From assembly GCF_009754945.1 (NCBI RefSeq), contig NZ_WPIN01000009.1, positions 186,001-250,000 of the forward strand: a DNA stretch of 64,000 nt, given 5' to 3'. The DNA is from Spirosoma arboris (GTDB lineage Bacteria; Bacteroidota; Bacteroidia; Cytophagales; Spirosomataceae). The translations under genes and the position numbers were made by a program. Below are positions 43,814 through 53,193 of the stretch, piece by piece. Each line of letters begins with the position of its first letter. Position 1 is the stretch's first letter. The notes under the pieces are model-generated. The model searched no databases. It was not told the origin of the DNA and saw only the letters and a program-made list of their open reading frames with translations.

Positions 43814-46198
43814 TTACTCGCTTCGCAAACTCTTCACTGGATTCATTAGAGCAGCTTTGACGCTTTGGAAGCTTATTGTTAGCAGTGCGATACCTATTGC
43901 CAATGTACCTGCCAGCGCGAATACCCACCACTCGATGTCGATCTTATAGGCAAAATCCTGTAGCCACTGATTCATCACGTACCAGGCCAGGGGTGAGGCA
44001 ATGACGATGGCGATCAGCACCAGCTTGACAAAATCTCCGGAAAGTAAGCCCACAATACTCGCCACAGATGCGCCCAGGACTTTCCGTACACCAATCTCTT
44101 TTGTGCGCTGTTCTGCTGTGAAAGCGGCCAGCCCAAATAGGCCCAAGCAGGCAATGAAGATGGCCATGCATGCAAAAATGGTTGCTAACGTACCAACGAC
44201 TGTTTCGCTTTTGTAAAGTTTCTGGTATTCGGCATCTATGAACGAATACGTAAACGGAAGCTTTGGATTTAATTTCTTACAAAGAGCTTCGATACTGGCT
44301 AATGCCTGCTTTGTCTGACCGGGTTGAGTGCGTATCAGAATGTTGTTTGGGGACCAATTCTCTCCCAGACGAATAATGAGCGGGCGGATAGGTACGTGCA
44401 GTGAGTTGAAGTGGAAATCTTCAATCAGCCCGACAATCTTTCCTGGTTTCTTGCCAAATGAGAGTGGTTGACCAATGGGCGATCCGGCGATCCGGTCTTT
44501 ATACCCCATCCGTTTGGCGGCCGACTGATTGATTAGGTAATTGCTTGAATCGGTACCAAAGTTTGGCGAGAAATCGCGGCCTTCGATTAACTTCAGTTTC
44601 AGGGTTTTGGCATAGTCATACCCAACTACGGTATTGTTGAACTGAATGGCACTGTTCGGATCTTTGCCTGGCCATTCTACTCCATCAGTTGTGTTTCCGT
44701 TTTGCAATGGATTGGTGAGCGCATGGGTAACGGTCTGAATGCCAGCTAGTCGAAGTAACTCCTGCTTAAACGTTGAATAGTTTCGAGCTAACTCACCTTC
44801 GCCGGGGATACTGATTAGATTTTCGCGGTCGTAGCCTAAATTCTTCGTTTGGATGTACTGAAGCTGCTTGTAAATGACCACCGTGCCTACAATCATCAGC
44901 ATCGATAAAACAAACTGAAAGACTACCAGGCCACGCCGAAATAACTGTGCGCCCGCACCAAAACGTAGCGTCCCCTTTAGTACCCGAACAGGGTTGAGCG
45001 AAGACAGAAACAGGGCGGGATAACTTCCGGCCAGACTACTTGTGGCGACTAGCAATCCGGCTAATAAGGCCCAGAAAGAGGGCTGCTGTAGAGGAAGAAC
45101 CAGTTGTTTGTCGGTCAGTAGGTTGAATGTTGGGAGAAGTAGATTGACGAGCACAACTGCCAGTACAAGTGCCAGAATCGTCAGGAGGAGGGCTTCGCCC
45201 ATAAACTGCCCAATTAGGGAGGCTCGTTCGGCGCCTACCACTTTTCGAACCCCGACTTCCCGCGCTCGTTTTGTAGAACGTGCCGTAGCCAGATTCATAA
45301 AATTGATCCCGGCAATGAGCAATAGAAACACCGCGACAATGGCAAATAGCCGTACATATTCGATGCGCCCCCCATCGCGAATACCGTTTTTAAAATTGGA
45401 ATACAGATACGCTTCGGTCTCGGGTTGTAGGAATAACTGAATGTCGTACGTGGGGCTAATGTCTTTGTTTCGACCTCTCAGGAATGTTTTAAGTTTGGCG
45501 TTTACTTTAGCCGGATCAGCATCTGGCCGAAGTTCGATGCGCGTATCAGGCCCGGCATTGTCCCATACGTTAATCCACGGATTGTGCTTTAAAAAGAGAT
45601 CCCAGTTAAGCAGATAATCGTATTTATCGAGCGAATTGTTGGGCAAATTCTCGAATACCGCCGTCACCTGAAAATCTGTATTATTATCGAAGCGAACCGA
45701 TTTGCCTAACGCAGCTTGTGGATTCCCGAAATAGGTTTCGGCCAGTTTTCGGGAGATAGCCACATTATTGGGCGCGTTGAGAGCCACAGCTGCCGTGCCC
45801 GCCAGCAACGGAATGTTGTACATCTTGAACCAGTCGGCACCGGCAAAGTGCCCTGTTTGCCGGGCTATTTTATTCCCAACGCTTACTACGTGCCCCTCCT
45901 TCGACGAGAATCCAGCCGCGTGAACAATCTCAGGAAACTGCCGCTTGAGTTCATCGGATAAGATTCCTGGCGTATCCTCGTCCGTAACAATCCGCCCGTC
46001 GGCAATTTCATTCTCCATGACCCGGTACAGATTGTTGCCATTGGCATACTGCTTTCCAATGCTCAGTTCATCCTGAATCCAGAGGAAAATGAGCAGGCTG
46101 GAGGCCATACCCAATGCCAGTCCCACGATGTTAATGGTGGAGAACGTTCTGTTTCGGATCAGGTTCCGATAGGCAATTTTGAGATAGGAACGGAGCAT
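43814..46198 (-). CDS. FtsX/MacB-like ABC transporter permease (copy C)
   Basis: 794 residues from ATG 46198 (MLRSYLKIAYRNLIRNRTF). A longer frame to 46279 would translate the palindrome at 46217-46274 and is rejected. Mid motif FMNLATARSTKRAREVGVRKVVGAERAS; C-terminal module from about residue 696. It shares DGGRIEYVRLF before the mid TM block with copies H and I, so these three form a subgroup. The DUF2807 gene lies 84 bp upstream on the same strand, with only the palindrome between. Confidence 0.93.
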   Translation of the reverse strand: MLRSYLKIAYRNLIRNRTFSTINIVGLALGMASSLLIFLWIQDELSIGKQYANGNNLYRVMENEIADGRIVTDEDTPGILSDELKRQFPEIVHAAGFSSKEGHVVSVGNKIARQTGHFAGADWFKMYNIPLLAGTAAVALNAPNNVAISRKLAETYFGNPQAALGKSVRFDNNTDFQVTAVFENLPNNSLDKYDYLLNWDLFLKHNPWINVWDNAGPDTRIELRPDADPAKVNAKLKTFLRGRNKDISPTYDIQLFLQPETEAYLYSNFKNGIRDGGRIEYVRLFAIVAVFLLLIAGINFMNLATARSTKRAREVGVRKVVGAERASLIGQFMGEALLLTILALVLAVVLVNLLLPTFNLLTDKQLVLPLQQPSFWALLAGLLVATSSLAGSYPALFLSSLNPVRVLKGTLRFGAGAQLFRRGLVVFQFVLSMLMIVGTVVIYKQLQYIQTKNLGYDRENLISIPGEGELARNYSTFKQELLRLAGIQTVTHALTNPLQNGNTTDGVEWPGKDPNSAIQFNNTVVGYDYAKTLKLKLIEGRDFSPNFGTDSSNYLINQSAAKRMGYKDRIAGSPIGQPLSFGKKPGKIVGLIEDFHFNSLHVPIRPLIIRLGENWSPNNILIRTQPGQTKQALASIEALCKKLNPKLPFTYSFIDAEYQKLYKSETVVGTLATIFACMAIFIACLGLFGLAAFTAEQRTKEIGVRKVLGASVASIVGLLSGDFVKLVLIAIVIASPLAWYVMNQWLQDFAYKIDIEWWVFALAGTLAIGIALLTISFQSVKAALMNPVKSLRSE

Positions 46199-46216
46199 GG
46201 GAGTGTTATTTGGGCT

Positions 46217-46274
46217 AGGAGCCGGGTGCACGGAGCGGGGACTAGCAAACCCCCGCTCCGTGCACCCGGCTCCT
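46217..46274. repeat. Perfect 24-bp-arm palindrome
   Basis: 46217-46240 pairs perfectly with 46251-46274 (core GGGTGCACGGAGCGGGG) around a 10-bp loop, between the DUF2807 gene and permease C. It is a strong hairpin that may act as a terminator or attenuator. Confidence 0.94.
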
Positions 46275-46282
46275 CGCATTTA

Positions 46283-47035
46283 TTATTCCGCTCGACGGAT
46301 TGTTACTTCGCCGATTACCAGTCCTTTGCGCAGGTTGCCATCACCCGCGTACTTGATGTCAGATTCGCCGAATGCCATTACGCCGATTCGATTGGAGGCA
46401 TAAACGTTCAACTGGCTATCGCCATACGAATGAACGGAAACCCGCTCGCCGATCAGGCTTTCCGTATCGAGTTTATTTTCACCGTAGATGCGATATTGCT
46501 GGTTGGCTGCCTTGCCCGATCGGATCGTTACTTTGTTTTCTCCGTACAGACTGACTTTGAGGTTATTCGCTGTTAAGCCTGCCAGATTAACCGTGGCCTG
46601 ACCGTATACCTTTAGTTTGAATGAATCACTACGTAGATCACTCTGACAGGTGGCTTCTTCTTCGCCCCGTATTTGCAGGGCTTTTAGGCTTCGGTAGGTT
46701 ACGTAAGCGGTTACTTTTACGCTCTTATCGTAAATCGGTCTTGTAAATTCCATATCACCATCTTTCCATTTCCGGTTCTTGACCGTAATTCGGGCGTCGT
46801 CGAGGTAGATGCTGAGGGTTTTATTCTGAACGGAATAATTCACTTTCTCGGGCTCAATATTCTGGTACTGCAACTGAATATTTTCCTGTTCACCCGCAAC
46901 CAATACAATACTCACGTGGGGACTGGCAATTACTTTATCGAACGATGGCAAGACTTGAGCCGGTGTTTGGGCACGTACTAACAAGGTGGCTAATACGAAG
47001 AAAAGGGTTGTTCCGATTTTGCGTAGATTATTCAT
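46283..47035 (-). CDS. Secreted DUF2807 (head GIN domain) protein
   Basis: 250 residues from ATG 47035; a frame from 47095 adds 20 residues before the signal peptide and is unlikely. Signal peptide about 1-23 (LLVRAQ). The DUF2807 auto-transporter-like beta-helix follows, with FDKVIASPHVSIVLVAG and later coils such as NLKVSLYGENKVTIRSG. GIN-domain proteins are common in Bacteroidota envelopes and structurally resemble DUF4097. It lies between permeases D and C on the same strand. Role unknown. Confidence 0.88.
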   Translation of the reverse strand: MNNLRKIGTTLFFVLATLLVRAQTPAQVLPSFDKVIASPHVSIVLVAGEQENIQLQYQNIEPEKVNYSVQNKTLSIYLDDARITVKNRKWKDGDMEFTRPIYDKSVKVTAYVTYRSLKALQIRGEEEATCQSDLRSDSFKLKVYGQATVNLAGLTANNLKVSLYGENKVTIRSGKAANQQYRIYGENKLDTESLIGERVSVHSYGDSQLNVYASNRIGVMAFGESDIKYAGDGNLRKGLVIGEVTIRRAE

Positions 47036-47100
47036 AATTAAGGGTATGTGTATTGATGTGACATCTAGTGATCGAATAAATTTGAAGTCAATCATTCGTA

Positions 47101-47186
47101 ATTTAGTGTGACCCCGACGGGGTCAAATGTTTATAGGGATAATGACCTTTCTATACACATCTGACCCCGTCGGGGTCATACTAAAT
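47101..47186. repeat. Palindrome, GTGACCCCGACGGGGTCA family, copy 2
   Basis: 47101-47125 pairs with 47162-47186 over 25 bp with one mismatch. The loop also resembles copy 1 (35496-35573), with ATGTTTATAG and CTATACACATC. It lies between permease D and the DUF2807 gene. Confidence 0.92.
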
Positions 47187-47229
47187 CACTACCTAATTTA
47201 TCTCCGTGACCTTTGAATCTAAACCCAAT

Positions 47230-49617
47230 TTATTCACTTCGCAGACTATTTACCGGGTTCATCAACGCGGCTTTTACGCTTTGGAAACTCACTGTTAGTA
47301 ATGCAATGACAATAGCCAACAATCCAGACAAGGCGAAAATCCACCAGGTGATGTCGGCTTTATAGGCGAATCCCTGCAACCACTGGCTCATGGCGTACCA
47401 GGCCAGGGGCGAGGCAATGACGATCGAAATAAGTACCAGTTTCACAAAGTCTTTGGAGAGCATTGTTACGATACTGAAAACAGACGCGCCCAGCACTTTC
47501 CGAACACCGATTTCCTTGGTGCGCTGCTCAGCAGCAAAAGCCGCCAGACCGAACAGTCCCAGACAGGCAATGAACACCGCCAGCAACGTGAATGTCAATA
47601 AGACTTCGCCCTGTTTCTGCTCGGCTTTGTACTGCTTCGAGAAGTTCTCATCGAGGAAGTGGAAGTCCAGTGTAGCACTTGGATCGAAGGTGCGATACAC
47701 AGACTGGATGTAAGCCAGCGCTTCGGTCACTTTTCCGGCCTGAATCCGAACATACATATTGTCTTTGTCCATCGGAGCGGGCATTTGCAAGACCAGCGGC
47801 TCAATTTTGTGCTGAAGCGAATAAGTATGAAAATCCTTTACCACGCCTACTACACGAGCTTCGGCTGTGTGTTTTTCCTGATCGATGTAATATTTCACCC
47901 GCTTGCCCACAGGCTCTTTCCAGCCGAGTTGCTTTGCTAAAGTCTCGTTGACTAACACAGCTCCCGACAAGTCGCTCTTGAATGATTCCGAGAAATTTCG
48001 ACCACGTAGCAGTTTAATTTCCAGAGTATTCAGATAATCGGGGTCAACCATGAATTTCTGAACAACTTGTGTGTTGGATGGCAGTGCGCCATTCTGCTCG
48101 AAGAACATGCCGTTCCCACCGATATTATTATTCCCAATCGGGTTGCTGGCAGCCGATGCACCTTCAATCAACGGGCTTCGTTGTAGCGCTTTTTTGAGTG
48201 CATCGATACGTTGACGAACGTCTTCACTATTGATGTGAAACGTAAGTACCTGCTCTTTGTTGAAGCCTAAGTCGCTGTGCATCAAATAACTCATTTGTCG
48301 ATACACAATGCCCGAACAGGCAATGAGTGCGACCGTTGCCACAAACTGAAACACCACCAGCGACTGTTTGAACAGAATACTTCCCGACTGATTCCCAACC
48401 TGTCCCCGCAGAGCCGATACCGGCCGGAAACTTGATAATCGTAACGCCGGATAGAGGCCGCTTAGTGCTCCGAGGCATACCGAAAGTACGATCACAACCA
48501 GGGCTGTAGTGCCTATACCGCCCATCGATAGCGTCTTGTCGGCCATCTGGTTGAAGTACGGCAAGGCCATTTTGGTGAGCATTGCACTGACAAAACCCGC
48601 CAGCAATGTCATGAGTATCGACTCGGTCAGGAACTGCCCGATCAGTTGCCATTTAAACGAACCAATTGCTTTCCGAACGCCCACTTCTCGGGTACGTTTG
48701 AGGGCGCGGGCCGTGTATAAATTCACGTAGTTAATGCAGGCAATGAGCAGAATCAATGCAGCTACGGCGGCAAAAATAGAGACCGTACGGGCGTTACCGT
48801 TCGCACTAATTTCGTAATCTAACTGCGAATTGAGGTGAATAGAGGTTAAGGGTTGAAGCTCCATCCGGTAGACAACGTCGGCACCCATTTCTTTTTTCAG
48901 ATACTTCTGAAAAAAGCCGGGGAGCTTGGCTTCCAGCGTTTTATAGTTGCTGCCTTCATTGAGCAATAAATAGGTATAGAGTTCAAAACTCTGCCAGCCA
49001 GATGTGTAATTGTCGGGTAGCGACCGTAAGGCCTGGAATTGCAAATGGGAATTGGTCGGCACATCTTCGATAACACCCGTGACCGTATTCGGGAAATGGT
49101 TACTGAATTCAATGACCTTGCCAACGGCTTTACTGGCATCGCCAAACAGATTTTCGGCAATGCTTTTCGTGAGTACGATACTTTGTGGTTTGGTGAGGGC
49201 CGAAGCTGGATCGCCGTATAAAAAGGGAAATGTAAACACGTCGAACACCGACGGGTCTGTGAAGAAAATGTTATTCACGTCCATCTTTTTATCTCCAAAC
49301 GTGATCTGACCACCTCCTTCGGTATTGAACCGAACGACCTTTTCAACTTCCGGATAATCGTTCTTCAACGCTGGCCCAAACGGTGCCGAGGTAGGCGCCA
49401 GTTTCAGGTTTCCACCCGGCCACTGCGCATAATGAACTACCCGAACAATGCGATCTGCCTTGGTGTGGAGTCGATCATAGCTCAACTCATCGGCTACATA
49501 CAGAACCATCAACCAGACGGCCGCCATACCAATGGCCAGGCCAACTACATTGAGACCGCTAAACAGCTTGTTTTTCCAGAATGTCCGAATCGTAATCTTG
49601 ACGTAATTGCCTAGCAT
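47230..49617 (-). CDS. FtsX/MacB-like ABC transporter permease (copy D)
   Basis: 795 residues. N-terminus MLGNYVKITIRTFWKNKLF; mid motif YVNLYTARALKRTREVGVRKAIGSFKWQ split over TM 2; C-terminal module from about residue 697, ending MNPVNSLRSE. The N-terminal half is the least like the C/H/I subgroup. A sigma-54-like box (49685-49700) and activator element (49754-49790) lie directly upstream, so it has its own regulated promoter although a small secreted-protein gene precedes it. Confidence 0.93.
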   Translation of the reverse strand: MLGNYVKITIRTFWKNKLFSGLNVVGLAIGMAAVWLMVLYVADELSYDRLHTKADRIVRVVHYAQWPGGNLKLAPTSAPFGPALKNDYPEVEKVVRFNTEGGGQITFGDKKMDVNNIFFTDPSVFDVFTFPFLYGDPASALTKPQSIVLTKSIAENLFGDASKAVGKVIEFSNHFPNTVTGVIEDVPTNSHLQFQALRSLPDNYTSGWQSFELYTYLLLNEGSNYKTLEAKLPGFFQKYLKKEMGADVVYRMELQPLTSIHLNSQLDYEISANGNARTVSIFAAVAALILLIACINYVNLYTARALKRTREVGVRKAIGSFKWQLIGQFLTESILMTLLAGFVSAMLTKMALPYFNQMADKTLSMGGIGTTALVVIVLSVCLGALSGLYPALRLSSFRPVSALRGQVGNQSGSILFKQSLVVFQFVATVALIACSGIVYRQMSYLMHSDLGFNKEQVLTFHINSEDVRQRIDALKKALQRSPLIEGASAASNPIGNNNIGGNGMFFEQNGALPSNTQVVQKFMVDPDYLNTLEIKLLRGRNFSESFKSDLSGAVLVNETLAKQLGWKEPVGKRVKYYIDQEKHTAEARVVGVVKDFHTYSLQHKIEPLVLQMPAPMDKDNMYVRIQAGKVTEALAYIQSVYRTFDPSATLDFHFLDENFSKQYKAEQKQGEVLLTFTLLAVFIACLGLFGLAAFAAEQRTKEIGVRKVLGASVFSIVTMLSKDFVKLVLISIVIASPLAWYAMSQWLQGFAYKADITWWIFALSGLLAIVIALLTVSFQSVKAALMNPVNSLRSE

Positions 49618-49684
49618 AGCGGTAGATCGTTGAAGTTAAGAAGAGAAAACATACTGCCTTGTATATCTTACTGATCTAATGAAA

Positions 49685-49700
49685 CCCAAATGCTATGCCA
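49685..49700 (-). promoter_or_regulatory. Sigma-54-like promoter (site d)
   Basis: The minus strand reads TGGCAT-AGCAT-TTGGG, nearly the same as site b. It lies about 68 bp upstream of the permease D start codon; the activator element starts 54 bp further out. Confidence 0.65.
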
Positions 49701-49753
49701 AAGGGGTAATCGATTGATTTTTAGTAAATTGGATTGTAGGGCGTAAAATTCAA

Positions 49754-49790
49754 TGTCCGCAAACGGACGTAGGTCGTACAGTTGCGGACA
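49754..49790 (-). promoter_or_regulatory. TGTCCG-N4-CGGACA upstream activator element (site d)
   Basis: TGTCCG-CAAA-CGGACG at 49754-49769, a 15-bp spacer, CGGACA at 49785-49790. The distal end is 90 bp from the promoter box edge, as in the other three. Confidence 0.75.
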
Positions 49791-49824
49791 TGAAACTCTG
49801 GGGTTTCTACACAAATAGGAAGCT

Positions 49825-50460
49825 CTATTTCCCCGATTTTGGCAATCCTATTGACTTCTCAATTTCGTCGATGATCTGCTGCCGTTCCTTTTGCGATTTA
49901 TTGGGCGCGTCGATGGTACGTTCGTAGGTGAAATCATCACCATCTTTCTGAAACTTATAGCGCAGGTACAATTGCCCGGCATCAGAATCGTACTTAACCT
50001 CCTTGGTGTATGGATGTTTCCCGCCCACAGCCATTGTCTGATTGTCTCCGTTGGTTACGGATATAGTTTCCTGATCGCTGCTGATAATAGCTACTGACTC
50101 AGGAGCGGTTGGCGGTGTAGGTGGGGCCAGGGGCGCTACGGGGGGCATTGGAGTCATTGGGGCGCGTAGAGACATCGCTGCACGAGGTGCCTTGGGTGGC
50201 TTTGGCGGTCTTGGTGGCGCCGGCATACTCACATTCAGTGAATCCAGAATGTGTTCACGAAGCGCATTTCGCTCATCCCGATTTAAGCTGGATACGTCGA
50301 ACGTGCGATCATAATCAATCGGTTTTCCATCGACTGTGCCCTTAACCCGAATCGACAGGGTTTTGCCATCGTCGTTGATGTTGCGGCTAATAGAGGTGTT
50401 TTGCTGGGCAAGGGCCAGCGAAGCCGCTAGGGCTAGTAAAGTAGTTATAAGCGTTCGCAT
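49825..50460 (-). CDS. Small secreted protein of unknown function (paralogue of 42931-43512)
   Basis: 211 residues with a signal peptide (1-18, LALAQQ). It shares the N-terminal DGKTLSIRVKGTVDGKPIDYDRTF block and the C-terminal LRYKFQKDGDDFTYERT...EIEKSIG block with the 193-aa protein. The linker between them is instead a proline-rich run (PAPPRPPKPPKAPRA, then PMPPVAPLAPPTPPTAP). No family recognised. The proline linker suggests an extended rod. It lies upstream of permease D, with 207 bp containing site d in between. Confidence 0.8.
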   Translation of the reverse strand: MRTLITTLLALAASLALAQQNTSISRNINDDGKTLSIRVKGTVDGKPIDYDRTFDVSSLNRDERNALREHILDSLNVSMPAPPRPPKPPKAPRAAMSLRAPMTPMPPVAPLAPPTPPTAPESVAIISSDQETISVTNGDNQTMAVGGKHPYTKEVKYDSDAGQLYLRYKFQKDGDDFTYERTIDAPNKSQKERQQIIDEIEKSIGLPKSGK

Positions 50461-50577
50461 ATTGATTGTTGTTAGTTTATTGTCAACGAGTTCATTACCC
50501 TAACAGACACCTATTTCTTCCGTACGTTGCTTGATGATGAAAGATGGCAGATAAAAAACGAGCGAACAGTATCCTCG

Positions 50578-50642
50578 GTCTGTGTCCTCACAGAACGCTG
50601 GCGGGGTTAGTCTTTGCTAAAGCGTTCTGTGAGGACACAGAC
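50578..50642. repeat. Perfect 22-bp-arm palindrome, GTCTGTGTCCTCACAG family, copy 2
   Basis: 50578-50599 pairs perfectly with 50621-50642. It shares the arm sequence, and part of the flanking ATCCTCG, with 35395-35475; the outer end of the right arm has been lost here. Confidence 0.92.
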
Positions 50643-50652
50643 AATAGCATGG

Positions 50653-50724
50653 AGCGTGGAGCGGAGTGCAATGGAGCAGGGAAAAATTACGCCTAGCCCT
50701 GCTCCGCGCACCTTGCTCCACGCT
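50653..50724. repeat. Imperfect palindrome overlapping a stop codon
   Basis: AGCGTGGAGC (50653-50662) pairs with GCTCCACGCT (50715-50724), and GGAGCAGGG (50673-50681) with CCCTGCTCC (50698-50706). The end overlaps the TAG stop (50723-50725) of permease E. Confidence 0.75.
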
Positions 50725-53170
50725 ACTCCGACCGTAGAGAGGTAACTGGATTCATCAAGGCGGCTTTGATACTTTGGAAGCTGATGGTCAGCAACGCAAT
50801 GCCCATCGCCAAGAGAGCTGCCAGAATGAATAGCCACCACTCGATGTTAATTTTATACGCGAAATCTTCCAGCCAACGATCCACACCCCACCAGGCAACG
50901 GGCGATGCGATCAGTACCGCAATGAGGATGAGCATCAAAAAATCTTTGGACAGCAGCGTAACAATACTGGCGACCGATGCACCCAACACCTTCCGCACCC
51001 CAATTTCCTTCGTCCGGCGTTCGGCCGTGAAAGTGACCAGGCCAAATAAACCCAGGCAACTGATGAACACGGCAATGCCCGTAGCCAGAGTGATCAGTTT
51101 CCCAAGGTTGCGTTCTTTGCCATAGAGTTCGGCTACTGATTCATCGAAGAATTTAGGGTCGAAGGGGTCATCGGGATAGGTGGCGCCCCAGAGCGTTTTG
51201 ATTTGCGCCAGCGTTTGGTCGAACCCACTGGCACCCGTCCGCCGGAGCTTCACATTAAAGGTATAAAAATTGCCTTTCTGACTCATCAGCGCGGTTGGGT
51301 GAATGGCCGAATGAAGCGAGAGATGGTGAAAATCACGCACAACACCTACAATCGGCAGTTTGTCTAATACGTGCCCGACTGCATCGGCCGGATTCTGGAA
51401 GCCGATCCGTTTCGCCAGTGTTTCGTTGATAACATATTCCCGAGCCGTATCGCTTGGGAGCAGATTTCGCCCTGCTACTAATTTCATGCCGTATAAGGCC
51501 AGGTAAGCCGTATCGGCTTCTTTGCGGTATACGTTAACTTTTATCTTGCCCTTTTTACCCGCATATTCCAGCGTGGATGTAGACCAGCCACCGGCAATAG
51601 GAGTCTGGTTGGCCATACTCACTCGTTCCACACCCGACAGTTTCTGAATGCGATCTGCCAGCATAAAGCGGCTGTTTTGTTTGTCGCCGTTAAAAAAAGA
51701 GCTGGTTGGCGTATGGAGAATGACGATAGCTTCGCGTTGAAAACCCAGATCGGAGTTGATCAGGAAGCGTAGTTGCTGGCCAACCAATAAAGCGCCAACA
51801 ATGAACACCTGTGCCACGACAAACTGCCCCACAATGAGCACTTTTCGTAGCCGGGAGCTACCACCCACGGTACCCGTTTGGTTACGCAGTGCCACCACTG
51901 GCGAAAGCCGTGATACTATAATCCCCGGATAAAGGCCAGCTAGCAGCGACGTAACAAGGGCCACACTGATTAAGAAAACGTATAGATGCGGATGAGAAAA
52001 GTCAAGCACGACACCCGTCGGCACAATATCGCCGAGATAAACTAGTGCGCCCTGCGCCAGTGCCAGCGCGATACCCGTTGCTAACAAGGTAAGCACGAAG
52101 GTTTCGCCCAGAAACTGGAACATTAACTGCCATCGTCCGCTACCCAATGACTTACGCACCCCGATTTCCTTGGCCCTCTGAGTCGACTGAGCCGTTGCCA
52201 TGTTGATGAAATTGATGCAGGCCAGCAGTAATAAAAATCCGCCAACCAGACCGAGTATCAACAACGTTGGGCGGTGCGCTACGTGGCTGCCACTGGCGTA
52301 ATCGGCGTCGAAATGGACATTGGCAAGCGGCTGAAGGATAAACCAGCGATTGCCTTTCTCTTCACTGGCAGGCATATGCCGCTCCACCATCTTGATGATT
52401 TGTTCACCTAACCGCTTTGGATCGGTACCGGGCGTTAGCGTAAGCAAACATTGCGACGATGAGTTCGTATTATTCCATTCCGTAAAACCCAGATTATCCT
52501 GACGCTTCTTGCTAGTGGTGACCGTAGCGAGAGCAACGAATGCCTGAAAATCAAAGTTGCTGGGTGCATCGAGGTCTTTAATTAAGCCCGAAACCGTCAG
52601 CGCAAGGGTGTCCCGATATTGCTGCCCTATGAGTTGACGACCTACTACTGCCGGACTGGCATCCCCGAAATACAAGCGGGCCTGCCGCTCCGTTAGCACA
52701 ACCTGACCTGGTTTCGAGAGGGATGTTGCCGGAGAGCCAGCCAGCCACTTGCGGGGCAGGATAGAGAAGAAGTTACCATCGGTTGTTGCCAGCCACTCAT
52801 GCTCTTTTTCTGGCGCACGAAACCGGAGCGGCTCGGCACCCGGACGAGGCACTTCAACAACCTGAAAACTGCCCGTATGAAAAGCCGCAACCGCTTTCGT
52901 TCCAGTCAGTTCTGTACGTACGGCTGCCGGAATTGGGGCCGACAAACCGGGGTTGTGGTAAAAATCGTCACCAAATTTAAACTTCGATACCAGTCGATAC
53001 ACCTGTCCACTGTTGGGGACATGCTGATCGAAATTAAACTCAAACTGAACGATCAGGTAAATGACCAGACAAGCTGCAACACCTACCGATAAGCCCGCTA
53101 CGTTGAGCGCAGTGGTCAGGCGATTGCGACCAAGGTTGCGAATCGCAATTTTGAGGTAACTTTTGAGCAT
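50723..53170 (-). CDS. FtsX/MacB-like ABC transporter permease (copy E)
   Basis: 815 residues. N-terminus MLKSYLKIAIRNLGRNRLTTALN; mid motif FINMATAQSTQRAKEIGVRKSLGSGRWQ; C-terminal module begins ERRTKEIGVRKVLGAS at about 717. The tail differs slightly (SPVAWWGVDRWLEDFAYK, MNPVTSLRSE). It is the last of a tight run E to J with gaps of 15-100 bp, and probably belongs to one operon with F, G and H. Its stop overlaps an imperfect palindrome. Confidence 0.93.
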   Translation of the reverse strand: MLKSYLKIAIRNLGRNRLTTALNVAGLSVGVAACLVIYLIVQFEFNFDQHVPNSGQVYRLVSKFKFGDDFYHNPGLSAPIPAAVRTELTGTKAVAAFHTGSFQVVEVPRPGAEPLRFRAPEKEHEWLATTDGNFFSILPRKWLAGSPATSLSKPGQVVLTERQARLYFGDASPAVVGRQLIGQQYRDTLALTVSGLIKDLDAPSNFDFQAFVALATVTTSKKRQDNLGFTEWNNTNSSSQCLLTLTPGTDPKRLGEQIIKMVERHMPASEEKGNRWFILQPLANVHFDADYASGSHVAHRPTLLILGLVGGFLLLLACINFINMATAQSTQRAKEIGVRKSLGSGRWQLMFQFLGETFVLTLLATGIALALAQGALVYLGDIVPTGVVLDFSHPHLYVFLISVALVTSLLAGLYPGIIVSRLSPVVALRNQTGTVGGSSRLRKVLIVGQFVVAQVFIVGALLVGQQLRFLINSDLGFQREAIVILHTPTSSFFNGDKQNSRFMLADRIQKLSGVERVSMANQTPIAGGWSTSTLEYAGKKGKIKVNVYRKEADTAYLALYGMKLVAGRNLLPSDTAREYVINETLAKRIGFQNPADAVGHVLDKLPIVGVVRDFHHLSLHSAIHPTALMSQKGNFYTFNVKLRRTGASGFDQTLAQIKTLWGATYPDDPFDPKFFDESVAELYGKERNLGKLITLATGIAVFISCLGLFGLVTFTAERRTKEIGVRKVLGASVASIVTLLSKDFLMLILIAVLIASPVAWWGVDRWLEDFAYKINIEWWLFILAALLAMGIALLTISFQSIKAALMNPVTSLRSE

Positions 53171-53193
53171 GGATGTTTAAGTTAAGAGACGCA

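Noticed and set aside
46199..46279. N-terminal extension of permease C
   Set aside because: It would translate the palindrome at 46217-46274; all other copies start at the MLxxYxKI sequence.
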